Positions 41,611-51,003 of a DNA stretch of 64,000 bases are shown one piece after another. Made by a program: the position numbers and the translations under genes. The stretch's first letter is position 1; every line of letters begins with the position of its first letter. The notes beneath the pieces are model-generated. The model was not told the DNA's origin and did not search any database. It was given only the letters and a program-made list of their open reading frames with translations. The stretch covers positions 1,240,001 to 1,304,000 of the forward strand of contig NZ_CP012881.1 of NCBI RefSeq assembly GCF_002224265.1, in the 5' to 3' direction. The DNA is from Vibrio vulnificus NBRC 15645 = ATCC 27562. GTDB lineage: Bacteria; Pseudomonadota; Gammaproteobacteria; Enterobacterales; Vibrionaceae.

Positions 41611-43040
41611 CAATGTAGTTCACTTAAGAGGAGCTGCCTTGCGATTAACAGGATATCGGGTCTTTGATATTTTTACCGCCCTAGGCCGATTTGGCTTAGG
41701 GCGTTTGTCTATAAAAAGGATGGATAAGTCTCCGCGCAGACTTTTTAGACGCTTCGGTGTATTACCTGGAGATACCGCTTTGCTCATTACTTTCAGTTGA
41801 CTAGCGATGAACTGACAAGCGTATTTAAAACTGATTTCATTGGCCATTCGACCATGTGCTACGGCCGCTTGACTGGCTTCTCGTCTTACCAAGTTATAAC
41901 CAAGCAACAGCCCCCATAACTCTTGATAGACAAGCTCGACCGTCTTACTCCTCAGCACTAACGCGTTGTGCTGCATCGAACTTTTTATGTCTCTGTACCC
42001 TAACTCAATTTCCCATCTCTCATGGTAAAGCTCGGCTACTGATTCCGCATCGTACTCTTCCCTAGGCAAAGACGTAAACACTGTTTTGTGCTTACCTTGT
42101 ACTTGATAAGTAACGGCTCTGACTTGCCATTTTTCAGGTAGGTTAGGATTTTTCTTGCGAGCCTGTGGAGAGACTTTCATTTCTACCAACATGTCGTCGC
42201 TCTCTTCATCGTCCAGAAGTCTGAATTTCACCCCTTTCTTCGCTGGTAACAACCAATGCCTGTTGGAGCCACTATTTTGGAGAGAAAGAAGTAAGTCTGC
42301 GCCATAAAACCCCTTATCTAGTAAAGTCACTGAGTTATCAGGTAGAGAGTCAATAAAGGGCATTGCAAGCGGTATTTCACCACGACGATAGGGGCTTATA
42401 GCTGCGTCTACAATGACATGTGAGCGAACATTCATCATGGTCACCACCCTAAGTACTGGATGAGGTGTCTGCCTCTCGCTGGATGTATTACCTGACCCAA
42501 AATGTTCTCTTAGTTCTGATGTATCAGCGGTTCGAAAAAGAGCCCCATCAATAGCGAAGACTTGTAAGCCTTGCCAAGTATCCTCGGGGTAACGCTCTAG
42601 ACCCCATGTGTGACTGCATTGTCTAAACAACCATTCTGGAGCAGCTTTACCAAGGCGTTGCCTTGCTTGCGTTAAAGCACTTTTAGCTAGCAGTTCCTCA
42701 TCGGCTAAGCCCTCGGCACAGACATTCATTCGCCGTGCGACTTCTGCAATAGACTCATTGCGGAAAAACGCCATTCCAACAATAAGCCAAAGAACCATAT
42801 CACTAGGTAAACGACGTCGACGAATTGTCGCTTTATCGGAAAGTGTTGCCGCTTTAGCAACCCACTCATCAGGAATATGCTCGGAGAAGGTGGTTAGCTG
42901 AGCGACATCAACAGGACTCTCTTCAAGAAAGTCAGCAAAATAGTTTTGGATAGACATAAAAAATCGGAAACCTATAAACAGGTTTCCGATTGTCTCTCAT
43001 CAGAAGGATCGGTCAACCGATCCTTATCTGATCTACATTG
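41611..43040 (-). mobile_element. IS4-family insertion sequence with 12-bp target duplication
   Basis: The 1430-bp element has termini CAATGTAG (left) and CTACATTG (right) and is flanked by perfect direct copies of CGGTACAGTCCG (41599-41610 and 43041-43052). Between the transposase start and its outer end are two perfect hairpins, with stems AATCGGAAACCT (42962-42973) and AAGGATCGGT (43004-43013). They could block transcription or translation read in from outside, as in IS10-like elements. The exact element name was not determined. Confidence 0.93.
41620..42957 (-). CDS. IS4-family transposase
   Basis: The 445-residue transposase has an N-terminal IS4-associated region (PSDMVLWLIVGMAFFRNESIAEVARRM, residues about 54-80, split: PSDMVLWLIVGMAF, FRNESIAEVARRM), DDE Asp in QVFAIDGALFRT near 127, Asp in VTLLDKGFYGADLLLSL near 215, and the YREK-type motif YHERWEIELGYRDIKSS with the catalytic Glu near 323. 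The frame is intact, so the element may be mobile. A relative with a frameshift sits at 45484-46813. Confidence 0.93.
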   Translation of the reverse strand: MSIQNYFADFLEESPVDVAQLTTFSEHIPDEWVAKAATLSDKATIRRRRLPSDMVLWLIVGMAFFRNESIAEVARRMNVCAEGLADEELLAKSALTQARQRLGKAAPEWLFRQCSHTWGLERYPEDTWQGLQVFAIDGALFRTADTSELREHFGSGNTSSERQTPHPVLRVVTMMNVRSHVIVDAAISPYRRGEIPLAMPFIDSLPDNSVTLLDKGFYGADLLLSLQNSGSNRHWLLPAKKGVKFRLLDDEESDDMLVEMKVSPQARKKNPNLPEKWQVRAVTYQVQGKHKTVFTSLPREEYDAESVAELYHERWEIELGYRDIKSSMQHNALVLRSKTVELVYQELWGLLLGYNLVRREASQAAVAHGRMANEISFKYACQFIASQLKVMSKAVSPGNTPKRLKSLRGDLSILFIDKRPKPNRPRAVKISKTRYPVNRKAAPLK

Positions 43041-43829
43041 CGGTACAGTCCGGGAGTTTCATGAGAAAATCCAGCCAGAGTTAGTTGTGTCGCGCAATAA
43101 ACCAAGTCGTGATTTTTTACTCAAGCTCGTAGGTTTGAAGCCAGCGCGCAAAATCTACCCAAGAAAAAACTTTTCGTTTTTTACTTTTTTTGCACTTCCA
43201 GCAAGTAAATTCAAGGTAACAACCAATACCCTCTCAACCCTGCAAGGCCGGTTGGGTACTTCGGAGTGCTTCAGTCAGACAGCTCAAATTGGGTTTATTG
43301 GTCAAGGTATGGTTGCTGAAAAAGGCATCAAACTTGAGTACTACGAAAATATGTTACGCACTCTTATCGAGCAGAATGGCGCCGACATGATTTACTTTCC
43401 GCATAGGACTGAAAAAGAATTTGTTAAAAAAAGATTAAAACAGATCGAAGGGCTTAGCTATCATGAGTCATCCATGCCTCTAGAGCTTGAAATCGCACAA
43501 GAAAAAATCACGTTATCAAAAATATATGGCATAGCTTCGACAGCCAGTATTAGTCTAGAAAAACTTTACCCATCCATTCCAGTTATCAACCTCAACATTC
43601 CAATTCAACATTACATGGTTGAAGCGTTCGGTATTAATTTTCACAATGTCGCGAAACAATTAAATCTGCGTAGTCTAGATCTTGAATAGTCAGTCAGCAG
43701 CGCTTATCGCTACACCTTCATTGATATAAAAAAGAGCCTAATACGGCTAATGCCGATCAGTTAAGAGATAAATGATCGGTTTAACGATCCCGGCGTTTTT
43801 CAAGGTAGTTGTCATCATTCGCTTAGTTA

Positions 43830-44840
43830 TTAAGCGGCTTTTCTTTCTGGATTTAGATGAACCTCACCAACGGGTTCACAGTTCCTTATCTTGCCTGACC
43901 AACGCTCTGGGTGTCGCTCTCTTGCTACCGACAACACATCCGAACGACGTCTTAAAATCTCGCTATCTTTACCACTGTGACGCTCTGATGGCGTAACGTA
44001 ATTTAACTTACTGTGCTTGTGCTCGGTGTTGTACCAACGTACGAACGCCTCAACCCAACTACGACTTGCATCGAGTTGTTCAAAGCCTTTTGTTGGCCAG
44101 CTAGGCATGTACTTCACTGTGCGGAACAGCGACTCAACATACGGGTTATCATCACTGACTCTCGGGCGACTGTATGATGAAGTAATACCAAGCTCATCCA
44201 TTTTCGCTCTGAACGTCAGTGACTTCATTGGCGCACCATTGTCCGAGTGAAGTACCAGTGGCTGATTAAAGCATTGCTCGCGCATCAGCGTCCGCTGCAA
44301 TAACTGTGACGCTAACTCACCGCATTCACATTCGTAGACATCATAGCCAACGATTTTTCGGCTATAGATATCTTCAATCACGTAGAGGTAATAGTGCTGT
44401 CCCTTAACCACAGATGGCAAGTACGTAATGTCCCATGTGTACACCTGATTGGGACCTGTTGCCGTATAACTTGTTGGCTTGGCCTGCCTTTGTCGACTTC
44501 GCTGACGACCTCGGGTATGAAGCTGACCTTCTGCTTTCAAAACCCGATAGTAGCTCGACTCTGAAGCAATATACTCACCGTTATCAAGCAACGTCGGGAC
44601 AATTTGAGTTGGTGGTAAACTTGCGTATTCAGGGCGGTTGCACACCTCAATAATCGCATTGCGCTCTTGCGGTGATAGCTTGTTAGCAGGCACAGGTCTA
44701 ACGCAGGTCGGTCTTTTGTCTGTCCGTATTTCACCTCGCTGATACCAGCGTCGATACGTTCTCAAGTCGATTTGAACTTCATTGCAGGCGTACTCTAGAC
44801 GGCAGCCACTTCGCTTGGCATCGTGGATAAGAGTGAGCAA
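43830..44840 (-). CDS. IS3-like transposase OrfB (integrase core)
   Basis: The 336-residue protein has an N-terminal HTH-like region (CRLEYACNEVQIDLRTYRRWYQRG, residues about 13-36, split: CRLEYACNEVQI, DLRTYRRWYQRG) and a retroviral-type integrase core: Asp in YTWDITYLP near 139, LVLHSDNGAPM near 198 and Glu in NPYVESLFRTVKY near 234, the DD35E triad. AFVRWYNTEHKHSKLNYVTP near 265 is the typical IS3 C-terminal motif. It starts 23 bp after orfA, so a frameshift fusion as in classic IS3 elements is not obvious. The frame is intact. Confidence 0.88.
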   Translation of the reverse strand: MLTLIHDAKRSGCRLEYACNEVQIDLRTYRRWYQRGEIRTDKRPTCVRPVPANKLSPQERNAIIEVCNRPEYASLPPTQIVPTLLDNGEYIASESSYYRVLKAEGQLHTRGRQRSRQRQAKPTSYTATGPNQVYTWDITYLPSVVKGQHYYLYVIEDIYSRKIVGYDVYECECGELASQLLQRTLMREQCFNQPLVLHSDNGAPMKSLTFRAKMDELGITSSYSRPRVSDDNPYVESLFRTVKYMPSWPTKGFEQLDASRSWVEAFVRWYNTEHKHSKLNYVTPSERHSGKDSEILRRRSDVLSVARERHPERWSGKIRNCEPVGEVHLNPERKAA

Positions 44841-44863
44841 GTATTGCCTTTCATCGGTTGAGG

Positions 44864-45364
44864 TTAATCTTCCTCTGGCTCTTCCCCGTAAAAGGCTCTC
44901 AGCTTTTTTCGAAGCACCAATAGCGCCGCCGTTTCCGCTAACGCTTTTTCTTTAAAGCGTAACTCTTTTTTCAGCTCTTTAATTTCAAGTTTGTCAGCTT
45001 TAGCTTGTTTCTTGGCTTCAGCCTCACGCTCTTTGGCAGACATAAACCCTTGCATACACTCACTTCGCCAACCTTGCACTTGTTCAGGGAACAAGCCTTT
45101 CTCGCGACAATACTGACTGAGTTCATTCTCCGTCATCGAGTAAGTTTCAGCGACAATGGCGAGTTTAGTTTGAGCAGACCACTGCTCTGATGAAGTATGA
45201 CTATTTGGCACAGCGGCTCCTGAACGTCTAAGTTGCTGCCGCCAATGATACAGGGTGGCTGTGCTAATACCTTCCTCTTTTGCTACTTGGCTTACAGACA
45301 TTGAATAAGGAGGCAGTAGCTTCTTCAATATGGCTTCTTTTCTTTCTGTTGGAATGCGATTCAA
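44864..45364 (-). CDS. IS3-like OrfA (helix-turn-helix DNA-binding protein)
   Basis: The 166-residue protein has a helix-turn-helix VSQVAKEEGISTATLYHWRQQL near residue 24 (split: VSQVAKEEGIS, TATLYHWRQQL) and a second similar one, TENELSQYCREKGLFPEQVQGWR, near 78 (split: TENELSQYCREK, GLFPEQVQGWR). A charged coiled-coil stretch, KEREAEAKKQAKADKLEIKELKKEL (about 110-135, split: KEREAEAKKQAK, ADKLEIKELKKEL), follows. This matches OrfA of IS3-type elements, which binds the ends and pairs with OrfB. It is the upstream gene of the pair. Confidence 0.83.
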   Translation of the reverse strand: MNRIPTERKEAILKKLLPPYSMSVSQVAKEEGISTATLYHWRQQLRRSGAAVPNSHTSSEQWSAQTKLAIVAETYSMTENELSQYCREKGLFPEQVQGWRSECMQGFMSAKEREAEAKKQAKADKLEIKELKKELRFKEKALAETAALLVLRKKLRAFYGEEPEED

Positions 45365-45483
45365 AACTCACTCATTACCACCCAAACTGGTTAAATTTTA
45401 ACAGTGACAACTATCCTGCCAGAGGGGGATCCTGTAGATGGTTTGTAAAAGCTCTAAGTTTCTAAAACTTTGAGCCTTTTATT

Positions 45484-46813
45484 TTGCAATTAACTACAGC
45501 CCTAACACTCGCCAATCGTTATGCCCCCAATACTGAACAACTTGGAAAACTCAGTGACATTCTTTGCCCTGATTTCATCAACCAATGCTTAGACGCTTCT
45601 GGTGTGGCGACTATTCGTAAACGTCGTATCCCTCTCGACATGGCCGTTTGGGCAGTCGTGGCTATGTCGCTTTACCGACAAGAGCCTTTGTGGTCAATTG
45701 TCTCCAAAGCGCAATTAATGTTGCCTGGGAAACGAAGTCTGGTTGCCCCGAGTGCTATCGTTCAAGCGAGACAACGGCTCGGGGTTGATGCCATGAAAAG
45801 AAGTATTCCATCAAAGCCAGAGCTTATGGAATGAAACCGCTGACCATCCGACTTGGTGTGGATTAAAACTCCTCGCTGTCGATGGCGTGGTATGGCGAAC
45901 GCCAGACACCAAGGAAAACCGCGATGCGTTTCAATCTGCGTCACATCAGAATGGTGAAGGTAGCTTTCCTCAGGTGCGCATGGTTTGCCAGATGGAGTTG
46001 ACCAGTCACATACTGGTCGCCAGTGCTTTCGCGAGTTACAAAACCAATGAGATGATATTGGCGGAACAGTTGATTGAAACAACACCAGACTACAGCCTCA
46101 CAATGTTCGACAGAGGTTTTTACTCTCTTAGTCTTCTTCATCGCTGGGAAAATACAGGAACTGAAAGGCATTGGCTAATGCCAATGCGCAAGAATACTCA
46201 ATTTACTGAAGTCAGAAAGCTGGGTCGCAATGATCGGATTGTCGAAATCAACACAACACCTCAAGCGAGAAAGAAGTCCCTGTCACTACCTGAAACCATC
46301 GAAGTTCGCCTGATAAAGAAAACTATCAAAGGGAAAGAAGTGAATATCTTGACCTCGATGACTGATCATCGTCGTTATCCGCCAGCGGAAATAGCAAAGC
46401 TTTACAGTCATAGATGGGAAATCGAAGTGGGATATCGGGAAATGAAGTCTTCACTTCTGAACAACGAGTTCACACTGAGAAGTAAGAAGCCAGAGATGGT
46501 AAAACAAGAACTATGGGGGTTGTTGCTTAGCTATAACATTATTAGATATCACATAGTTAACATGGCTAAAGCAGTGCCTGGTATCTACCCCAACCAACTG
46601 AGCTTCACAACGTGTGCTCACTCTATCATTCACGTAATTTTGGGGTTCTGGTTGGAGTCAGCGGGAACAATCCCTAAGCGCATTACTCACTTGCAAGATG
46701 AGGCGATACACCATGTCTTGCCCATTAAACGAGAAGAGCGGATATATCCGAGAGCAATAAAACCAAAGGCAAAGAAATACCCCAATAAAAAGAAAGCCAG
46801 TCAGCTTAACTGA
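45484..46813 (+). pseudogene. IS4-family transposase with a one-base frameshift
   Basis: The N-terminal part (TTG start, MQLTTALTLANRYAPNTEQL, then RKRRIPLDMAVWAVVAMSLY) runs to [13 protein letters not shown]. At AAAA (45796-45799) an extra A moves the frame to a stop at 45832. Without it, the text continues [17 protein letters not shown] and [18 protein letters not shown] into the open frame 45887-46813, with [17 protein letters not shown] and [18 protein letters not shown] carrying the catalytic acids. The repaired protein would be about 440 residues. It is likely inactive, and its element also carries an IS3-like insertion upstream. Confidence 0.87.
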
Positions 46814-46853
46814 CTGGCATTAGGCTAATACGGCTCTTTTTTATTGATGTACC

Positions 46854-48689
46854 TTACTTACTAAACCGACTGATCTGCTCTAAGGCTTGCTGCAGATAGG
46901 TAAAATTCGGTTGTTGTTCTTTCAACTGGCGATTAGTTTTGTCCATAAATTGGTACTGGCCACCACCACTCACTTCTAGGATATTGTCATCGGTAATAAT
47001 GGCATAACCGCTGTAGTTTGAGGAGATGATCCAATCACGTTTTACTGCATCACCGAGTAAATCTTCGCCAACCGAGTAATCTTTCACATCGTTGGTCACC
47101 CCGAGATAGTGCTTCATCAACGTCGGTACAACATCTTGGTGGCTAGTGAGCGCTTCGCTACTCCACTGCATTTTCGCCGCATCAACGCCAGGGCCAAAGA
47201 TGGCAAACGGCACGTTGACCTGCGCATCGGTAAAGTTGCTGTTGTGCCCCCAGAAGTTGAGTTTGTTGTCATTCATCTCTTGCCCGTGGTCACCGGTAAT
47301 GATCACCAAGGTGTTTTCCAGATCGCCACTTTCTTTGAGTTTATCGAGCACTTTTGTTGCCATCGAATCGACATAACGCACACTGGTCTTGTAGCGATTG
47401 AAAAATGGCGTCGGATCCGTGTCGTTGTTTAACTTGAGATAATTCACCTCTTTGAGCATCGGCTCGTATTTCGGCTCAAAATCTGCAGGGAAATCGTAGC
47501 CATGTGGCGCATCGTAAAACAAGAAAGAGAACGTTGGCTTCGACTTATCACGTTGATCGTACCAAGCTAACCAATCTTGAGTGAGGTCAGCATCCAGCTC
47601 AGATGGGCGGCTACCTTCAGAGCCAATACGTAAGTTTTCCACTTTGGTGAAAACCGTTTGATTGAACTCCGGTTTACGTAACTGAGCAGCAGTGAAGATA
47701 CCTAATTGGTAATCCAAAGCCTGTAAACGGTCGATCAGTACCGGGCTTTGTTGGTTTGCTAGGAATCCATGCCAGTAGGTACCCGGAATGCCGTAGAAAA
47801 GACCAAAGATCCCGGTACGGGTCGCGTTGCCTGTCGCGATATGGTTATTGAAAACCACACCCGACTGCGCGTATTTCCACATGTTTGGCGTATTGTCTGA
47901 GTTGAAGGTATCAGCACGCCAAGAATCCACCACCAGCAACATAATATTGAGCGGTTTCTCCACAGGTTGTGTTTGAAGTGAAGCTAATGGGTAATTCAAA
48001 TCATTTTTGCGTTTAAACGCCAGTGCCTTTTGACGCTCAAGCGCCTCTTCATCCACCCAACCTTGTTTGCGCATAAATTTATCTGCTGTAGCAGGATAAA
48101 ACAGCGGTAAATAACGCTTCACCGTGGTAACCGGTTGATAGGCATGCGCTGCGGCCCAAATATGAATAGCATTGGTGGCCAGTAGCGCGGCAAAGGTCAA
48201 CAACGCAAATTTGCGGCCAAGTTTCAGCGCTCTGACGGGTGCACCATTTTCTAGCCAGCGAATTGTCCACCACTGAGCGGCCAACAACAAAGCGACACCG
48301 CCAATCACCATTAACCAAGTGATCAACGGAAAGCTAACAATTTGGCCTGACATCACGAGCTCTAGCACCACTGCATTAATGTGAAATCGATACTGTGCAA
48401 ACACGATGGTATCAATAAACAAAGTTGCAACGCCTAACGAAGCAATGAGAGCTTGGGTACCATTACGAAATGGTTTCGGCAAAAATAAGGTGGGAATGGT
48501 CACTAAACCAATGATGGCGGCAAGCAGCGTCATCTGCCCCCAAGTACCAGCAAGAATAAAGGTGATGCCTAATGGATCCGTCGGGAACTCTGGCAGAAAG
48601 GCGAAATAACGGCTAGCAATCAACATTAACACCAAAGCGTTAATCAAAATAAACCAGCCGTGAGCGTGCAGCTTTTGCTTAAAAGACAT
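46854..48689 (-). CDS. PbgA/YejM-like inner-membrane sulfatase-fold protein
   Basis: The 611-residue protein has about five N-terminal membrane helices (to about residue 190) with the DUF3413 start, and a periplasmic alkaline-phosphatase/sulfatase-like domain from about 245: VVDSWRADTFNSDNTPNM, GNATRTGIFGLFYGIPGTYW with the Thr position near 292, FLFYDAPHG near 400 and ITGDHGQEMND near 460. E. coli PbgA (YejM, LapC) senses LPS in the inner membrane and controls LpxC turnover through LapB. This is a good candidate for that role, consistent with the LPS context, although a yejL partner is not seen here. A nested insertion sequence sits in its terminator. Confidence 0.85.
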   Translation of the reverse strand: MSFKQKLHAHGWFILINALVLMLIASRYFAFLPEFPTDPLGITFILAGTWGQMTLLAAIIGLVTIPTLFLPKPFRNGTQALIASLGVATLFIDTIVFAQYRFHINAVVLELVMSGQIVSFPLITWLMVIGGVALLLAAQWWTIRWLENGAPVRALKLGRKFALLTFAALLATNAIHIWAAAHAYQPVTTVKRYLPLFYPATADKFMRKQGWVDEEALERQKALAFKRKNDLNYPLASLQTQPVEKPLNIMLLVVDSWRADTFNSDNTPNMWKYAQSGVVFNNHIATGNATRTGIFGLFYGIPGTYWHGFLANQQSPVLIDRLQALDYQLGIFTAAQLRKPEFNQTVFTKVENLRIGSEGSRPSELDADLTQDWLAWYDQRDKSKPTFSFLFYDAPHGYDFPADFEPKYEPMLKEVNYLKLNNDTDPTPFFNRYKTSVRYVDSMATKVLDKLKESGDLENTLVIITGDHGQEMNDNKLNFWGHNSNFTDAQVNVPFAIFGPGVDAAKMQWSSEALTSHQDVVPTLMKHYLGVTNDVKDYSVGEDLLGDAVKRDWIISSNYSGYAIITDDNILEVSGGGQYQFMDKTNRQLKEQQPNFTYLQQALEQISRFSK

Positions 48690-48736
48690 GTAACTAACTT
48701 CCTGAGACTTGTGTCTATTTACGAAAATAGTGATTA

Positions 48737-49444
48737 TTACTGACTTTCATAGCCTGTCAGTAAGGCTTGAAAATCTTCGTCGTGCCAGTGAATACTTCGC
48801 TTCACTCGCTCTTTGTTAAATGAGCGTTTGAGTCGATCTAAATTCCCTTTTTTCCAGCCCTCCCCGGCTTGCGGATAGCATTTATCAAAATCGATAATCC
48901 AGATCGTTTCCTGCGCATCAATCAGAATATTGTGAATATTAAGATCGGTATGATTGACACCAACGCGATGCATTTTCGCAATTTCGACACCGATTTTTTG
49001 GTAAAGCTCCGCACTCAGTGGCTGTTTTTGCAGTATGGTCACTAAATCTTGCGCATTGGCAATGCGTTCACTCAGCAAATCCGCTTGGTAAAAAAGCCCT
49101 TTTCTCACTGCATAAGCTGCAATTGGTCTCGGTACATTGACCCCAGCTTCGCGTAATTGCTTAAGCAGATGAAATTCCGCGAAACTGCGAGTTGCAGACC
49201 AGCTTCGAAACCAATAGTGATCTTTCACCAGCTTGCCGAACAGTCCGCCGCGACGATAGTGACGCAGCGCTGCTGTGATCTTGGGCAGTTGCACAAACCA
49301 CGTGGTGCCGCGCCCGGTGGCACTTCCCACCACTTTGTTTTGTACTTGCCAATACTGCGGGTCAAATAAAGCCAGCTCTGGCGAACTCACCCATTCGCTG
49401 TCGTAACAAATGCGACGTTGACCAAACTGCTGTTGTTCAATCAT
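48737..49444 (-). CDS. kdkA: 3-deoxy-D-manno-octulosonic acid (Kdo) kinase
   Basis: KdkA phosphorylates the Kdo residue of Kdo-lipid A in bacteria whose core has a single phosphorylated Kdo. The 235-residue kinase-like fold shows GGLFGKLVKDHYWF near residue 66, RSFAEFHLLKQLREAGVNVPRP (split: RSFAEFHLLKQL, REAGVNVPRP) near 86, the catalytic-loop motif VNHTDLNIHNIL (H-x-D-L-x3-N) near 160 and IDFDKC near 180. It is 3 bp from dgkA and reads the same way. Confidence 0.92.
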   Translation of the reverse strand: MIEQQQFGQRRICYDSEWVSSPELALFDPQYWQVQNKVVGSATGRGTTWFVQLPKITAALRHYRRGGLFGKLVKDHYWFRSWSATRSFAEFHLLKQLREAGVNVPRPIAAYAVRKGLFYQADLLSERIANAQDLVTILQKQPLSAELYQKIGVEIAKMHRVGVNHTDLNIHNILIDAQETIWIIDFDKCYPQAGEGWKKGNLDRLKRSFNKERVKRSIHWHDEDFQALLTGYESQ

Positions 49445-49447
49445 GCT

Positions 49448-49840
49448 TTACCACCAATAATAATGACTACCCACGATATAAAGCCATGTAAAACCGGCGA
49501 AAATCAACGCTACCAACACCGCCGCAGAGCCAATATCTTTAGCTCGGCCACTGAGTTCGTGATGCTCCACCCCGATGCGATCCACCACCGCTTCCACCGC
49601 TGAATTCATTAATTCAACAATCAGCACCAGCACAACCACCGCAAGCAACGTGATACGTTCAAGCATCGATACATCAAGCCAAGTCGCTAGCACAATCGCA
49701 ACGACGAGCAAAGCAAACTCCTGACGAACCGCAGCCTCATGCTTAAATGCCGCTTTCAAGCCCTGAATCGAGTAGCCTGTGGCTTTTATTATGCGCTTAA
49801 TACCAGTATTACCTGGCTTGCCTATGTTGGGCTGAGTCAT
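49448..49840 (-). CDS. dgkA: Diacylglycerol kinase
   Basis: DgkA recycles diacylglycerol made as membrane-derived glucans and lipid A are modified. ATG 49840 gives 130 residues, close to the family's 122, and the expected start with IKRIIKATGYSIQGLKAAFKHE (split: IKRIIKATGYS, IQGLKAAFKHE). The open frame to 49909 adds residues not seen in homologues. Three membrane helices and the signature ELMNSAVEAVVDR...HELSGRAKDIGSAAV are present. It is adjacent to kdkA and divergent from a heptosyltransferase-like gene. Confidence 0.95.
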   Translation of the reverse strand: MTQPNIGKPGNTGIKRIIKATGYSIQGLKAAFKHEAAVRQEFALLVVAIVLATWLDVSMLERITLLAVVVLVLIVELMNSAVEAVVDRIGVEHHELSGRAKDIGSAAVLVALIFAGFTWLYIVGSHYYWW

Positions 49841-49941
49841 AGAAAGGAATGCCTTATCGTTGCCATCAATGAAAGAGGGGTATTTTACATTTATCTTGGG
49901 TATCTGCATAATTTAGCCAGATATTTTTTTGAGCAGAACTT

Positions 49942-51003
49942 ATGCCGCTTTTTGAACAAGCCCCAAACTCCGTCTGTTTCCTCCGTTTGTCCGCCATTGG
50001 TGATGTTTGCCATGCGGTCGCTGCCGTTCAGGCGCTACAACGCCACTGGCCTTCCACCAAAGTGACCTGGGTGATTGGCAAAGTCGAAGCGCAACTGCTA
50101 CAAGGTTTAGAAGGCGTTGAGCTGATCGTTTTTGATAAAAAACAGGGGCTCGATGGCATGAAAGCCGTTTGGCGCCAGTTGGAAGGGCATCGTTTTGATG
50201 CGCTTGTTCATATGCAACTCGCCCTAAGAGCAAGCATAGTCACTCTTGGCATCAAAGCCACGTATAAGGTTGGCTTTAACTTTAAACGTGCAAAAGAAGG
50301 GCAATGGCTGTTCACCAATCGCAAGATCTCCGATACAGAATCTGCGCACGTCTTAGACAGTTTCTACTCGTTTATCGAATATTTGGGTGTGCCCCGAACG
50401 CCTCCTCAATGGCAATTGCCCATCAGCGATGCTGATCATCACTTTGCCCAAGAGACCCTCGGTGACCAACCGACTCTTGTCATTTCGCCGGCAGCCAGTA
50501 AGGATGAGCGTAACTGGTTGGCGTACCGCTACGCCGCATTAGGTGATTACGCTTATGAACAAGGCTACCAAGTGGCCATTTGTGGCTCTCCCGCTGAACG
50601 CGAAAAAAACTTGGCTGCCGATATCGTGCGCCACATGCAGCACCCCGCGCTGAATTTAGTGGGTAAAACCAATCTAAAACAACTCACCGCAGTATTAAAC
50701 AAGGCTGCCGTGGTGCTGGCGCCCGACTCTGGCCCCGCACACATTGCCACGACTCAAGGCACACCGGTCATTGGCCTTTATGGACACAGCAACCCAAAAC
50801 GCACCGGACCATACAATAACCTCAACGAGGTGGTGAGCGTCTATGAGCAGTTTATTGTCGAACAACACGGCAAAGCGGCTGAAACACTGCCTTGGAGCAC
50901 TCGTGTTAAAGGCGATCATATTATGCAAGCAATCTCGGTCAGCGATGTGATTCGCACCTTTGACCACATCACGAAAAAGGAATCAGCATGTCTGAATCAA
51001 TAA
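49942..51003 (+). CDS. GT9 heptosyltransferase-like core enzyme
   Basis: The 353-residue GT-B enzyme of family 9 has the N-terminal [21 protein letters not shown] (split: [21 protein letters not shown]), [14 protein letters not shown] near residue 175 and the donor site [24 protein letters not shown] (split: [24 protein letters not shown]) near 253. These match heptosyltransferase I or OpsX-type enzymes, which attach the first heptose to Kdo. No other waaC candidate appears in the window apart from the GT9 gene at 51757, so either could be HepI. The 3' end overlaps the next gene by 16 bp. Confidence 0.85.
   Translation: MPLFEQAPNSVCFLRLSAIGDVCHAVAAVQALQRHWPSTKVTWVIGKVEAQLLQGLEGVELIVFDKKQGLDGMKAVWRQLEGHRFDALVHMQLALRASIVTLGIKATYKVGFNFKRAKEGQWLFTNRKISDTESAHVLDSFYSFIEYLGVPRTPPQWQLPISDADHHFAQETLGDQPTLVISPAASKDERNWLAYRYAALGDYAYEQGYQVAICGSPAEREKNLAADIVRHMQHPALNLVGKTNLKQLTAVLNKAAVVLAPDSGPAHIATTQGTPVIGLYGHSNPKRTGPYNNLNEVVSVYEQFIVEQHGKAAETLPWSTRVKGDHIMQAISVSDVIRTFDHITKKESACLNQ

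Larger units (their letters stand above)
41255..43689 (+). pseudogene. Second GT52-type transferase gene, split by an IS4-family element
   Basis: The 5' part (41255-41610) encodes MNLFLVTSPLQLLCAIEAKH through YADYSAWRTNVLL and VMFDDGVGTVR. The 3' part (43053-43689) continues in frame as EFHEKIQPELVVSRNKPSR, with GFIGQGMVAEKG, YFPHRTEKEF and PLELEIAQEKITLSKIYGIAS (split: PLELEIAQEKIT, LSKIYGIAS). Removing the element and one target copy (CGGTACAGTCCG) restores an uninterrupted gene of 330 codons with a normal stop, so precise excision would repair it. It is a diverged paralogue of the protein at 32094-33098 and diverges from pseB, so it was probably the nonulosonate transferase of this locus. 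Confidence 0.88.
43789..45427 (-). mobile_element. IS3-like insertion sequence nested in the IS4-family element
   Basis: The two-gene (orfA, orfB) element has subterminal inverted repeats GGTAGTTGTCA (43804-43814) and TGACAACTATCC (45405-45416). Tentative ends are CCCGGCG on the left and GAGGGG on the right, with GAT on both sides as a possible 3-bp duplication. The ends are approximate because they do not carry the TG...CA usual for IS3 elements. Confidence 0.7.
43748..46822. mobile_element. IS4-family element interrupted by an IS3-like element
   Basis: Outer ends TAATGCCGATCAGTTAAG (43748-43765) and, at the right, the complement TAATGCCAGTCAGTTAAG (ending at 46822) are inverted repeats aligned with those of the IS4 element at 41611. 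They are flanked by GCCTAATACGGC (43736-43747) and GGCTAATACGGC (46823-46834), a 12-bp target duplication with one change. Removing it restores AAAAAAGAGCC-TAATAC-GGCTCTTTTTT, a bidirectional terminator between the GT52-type gene and the PbgA-like gene. The IS3-like element lies between the left end and the transposase. A hairpin with arms GCTCTAAGTTT and AAACTTTGAGC precedes the transposase start. Confidence 0.82.
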
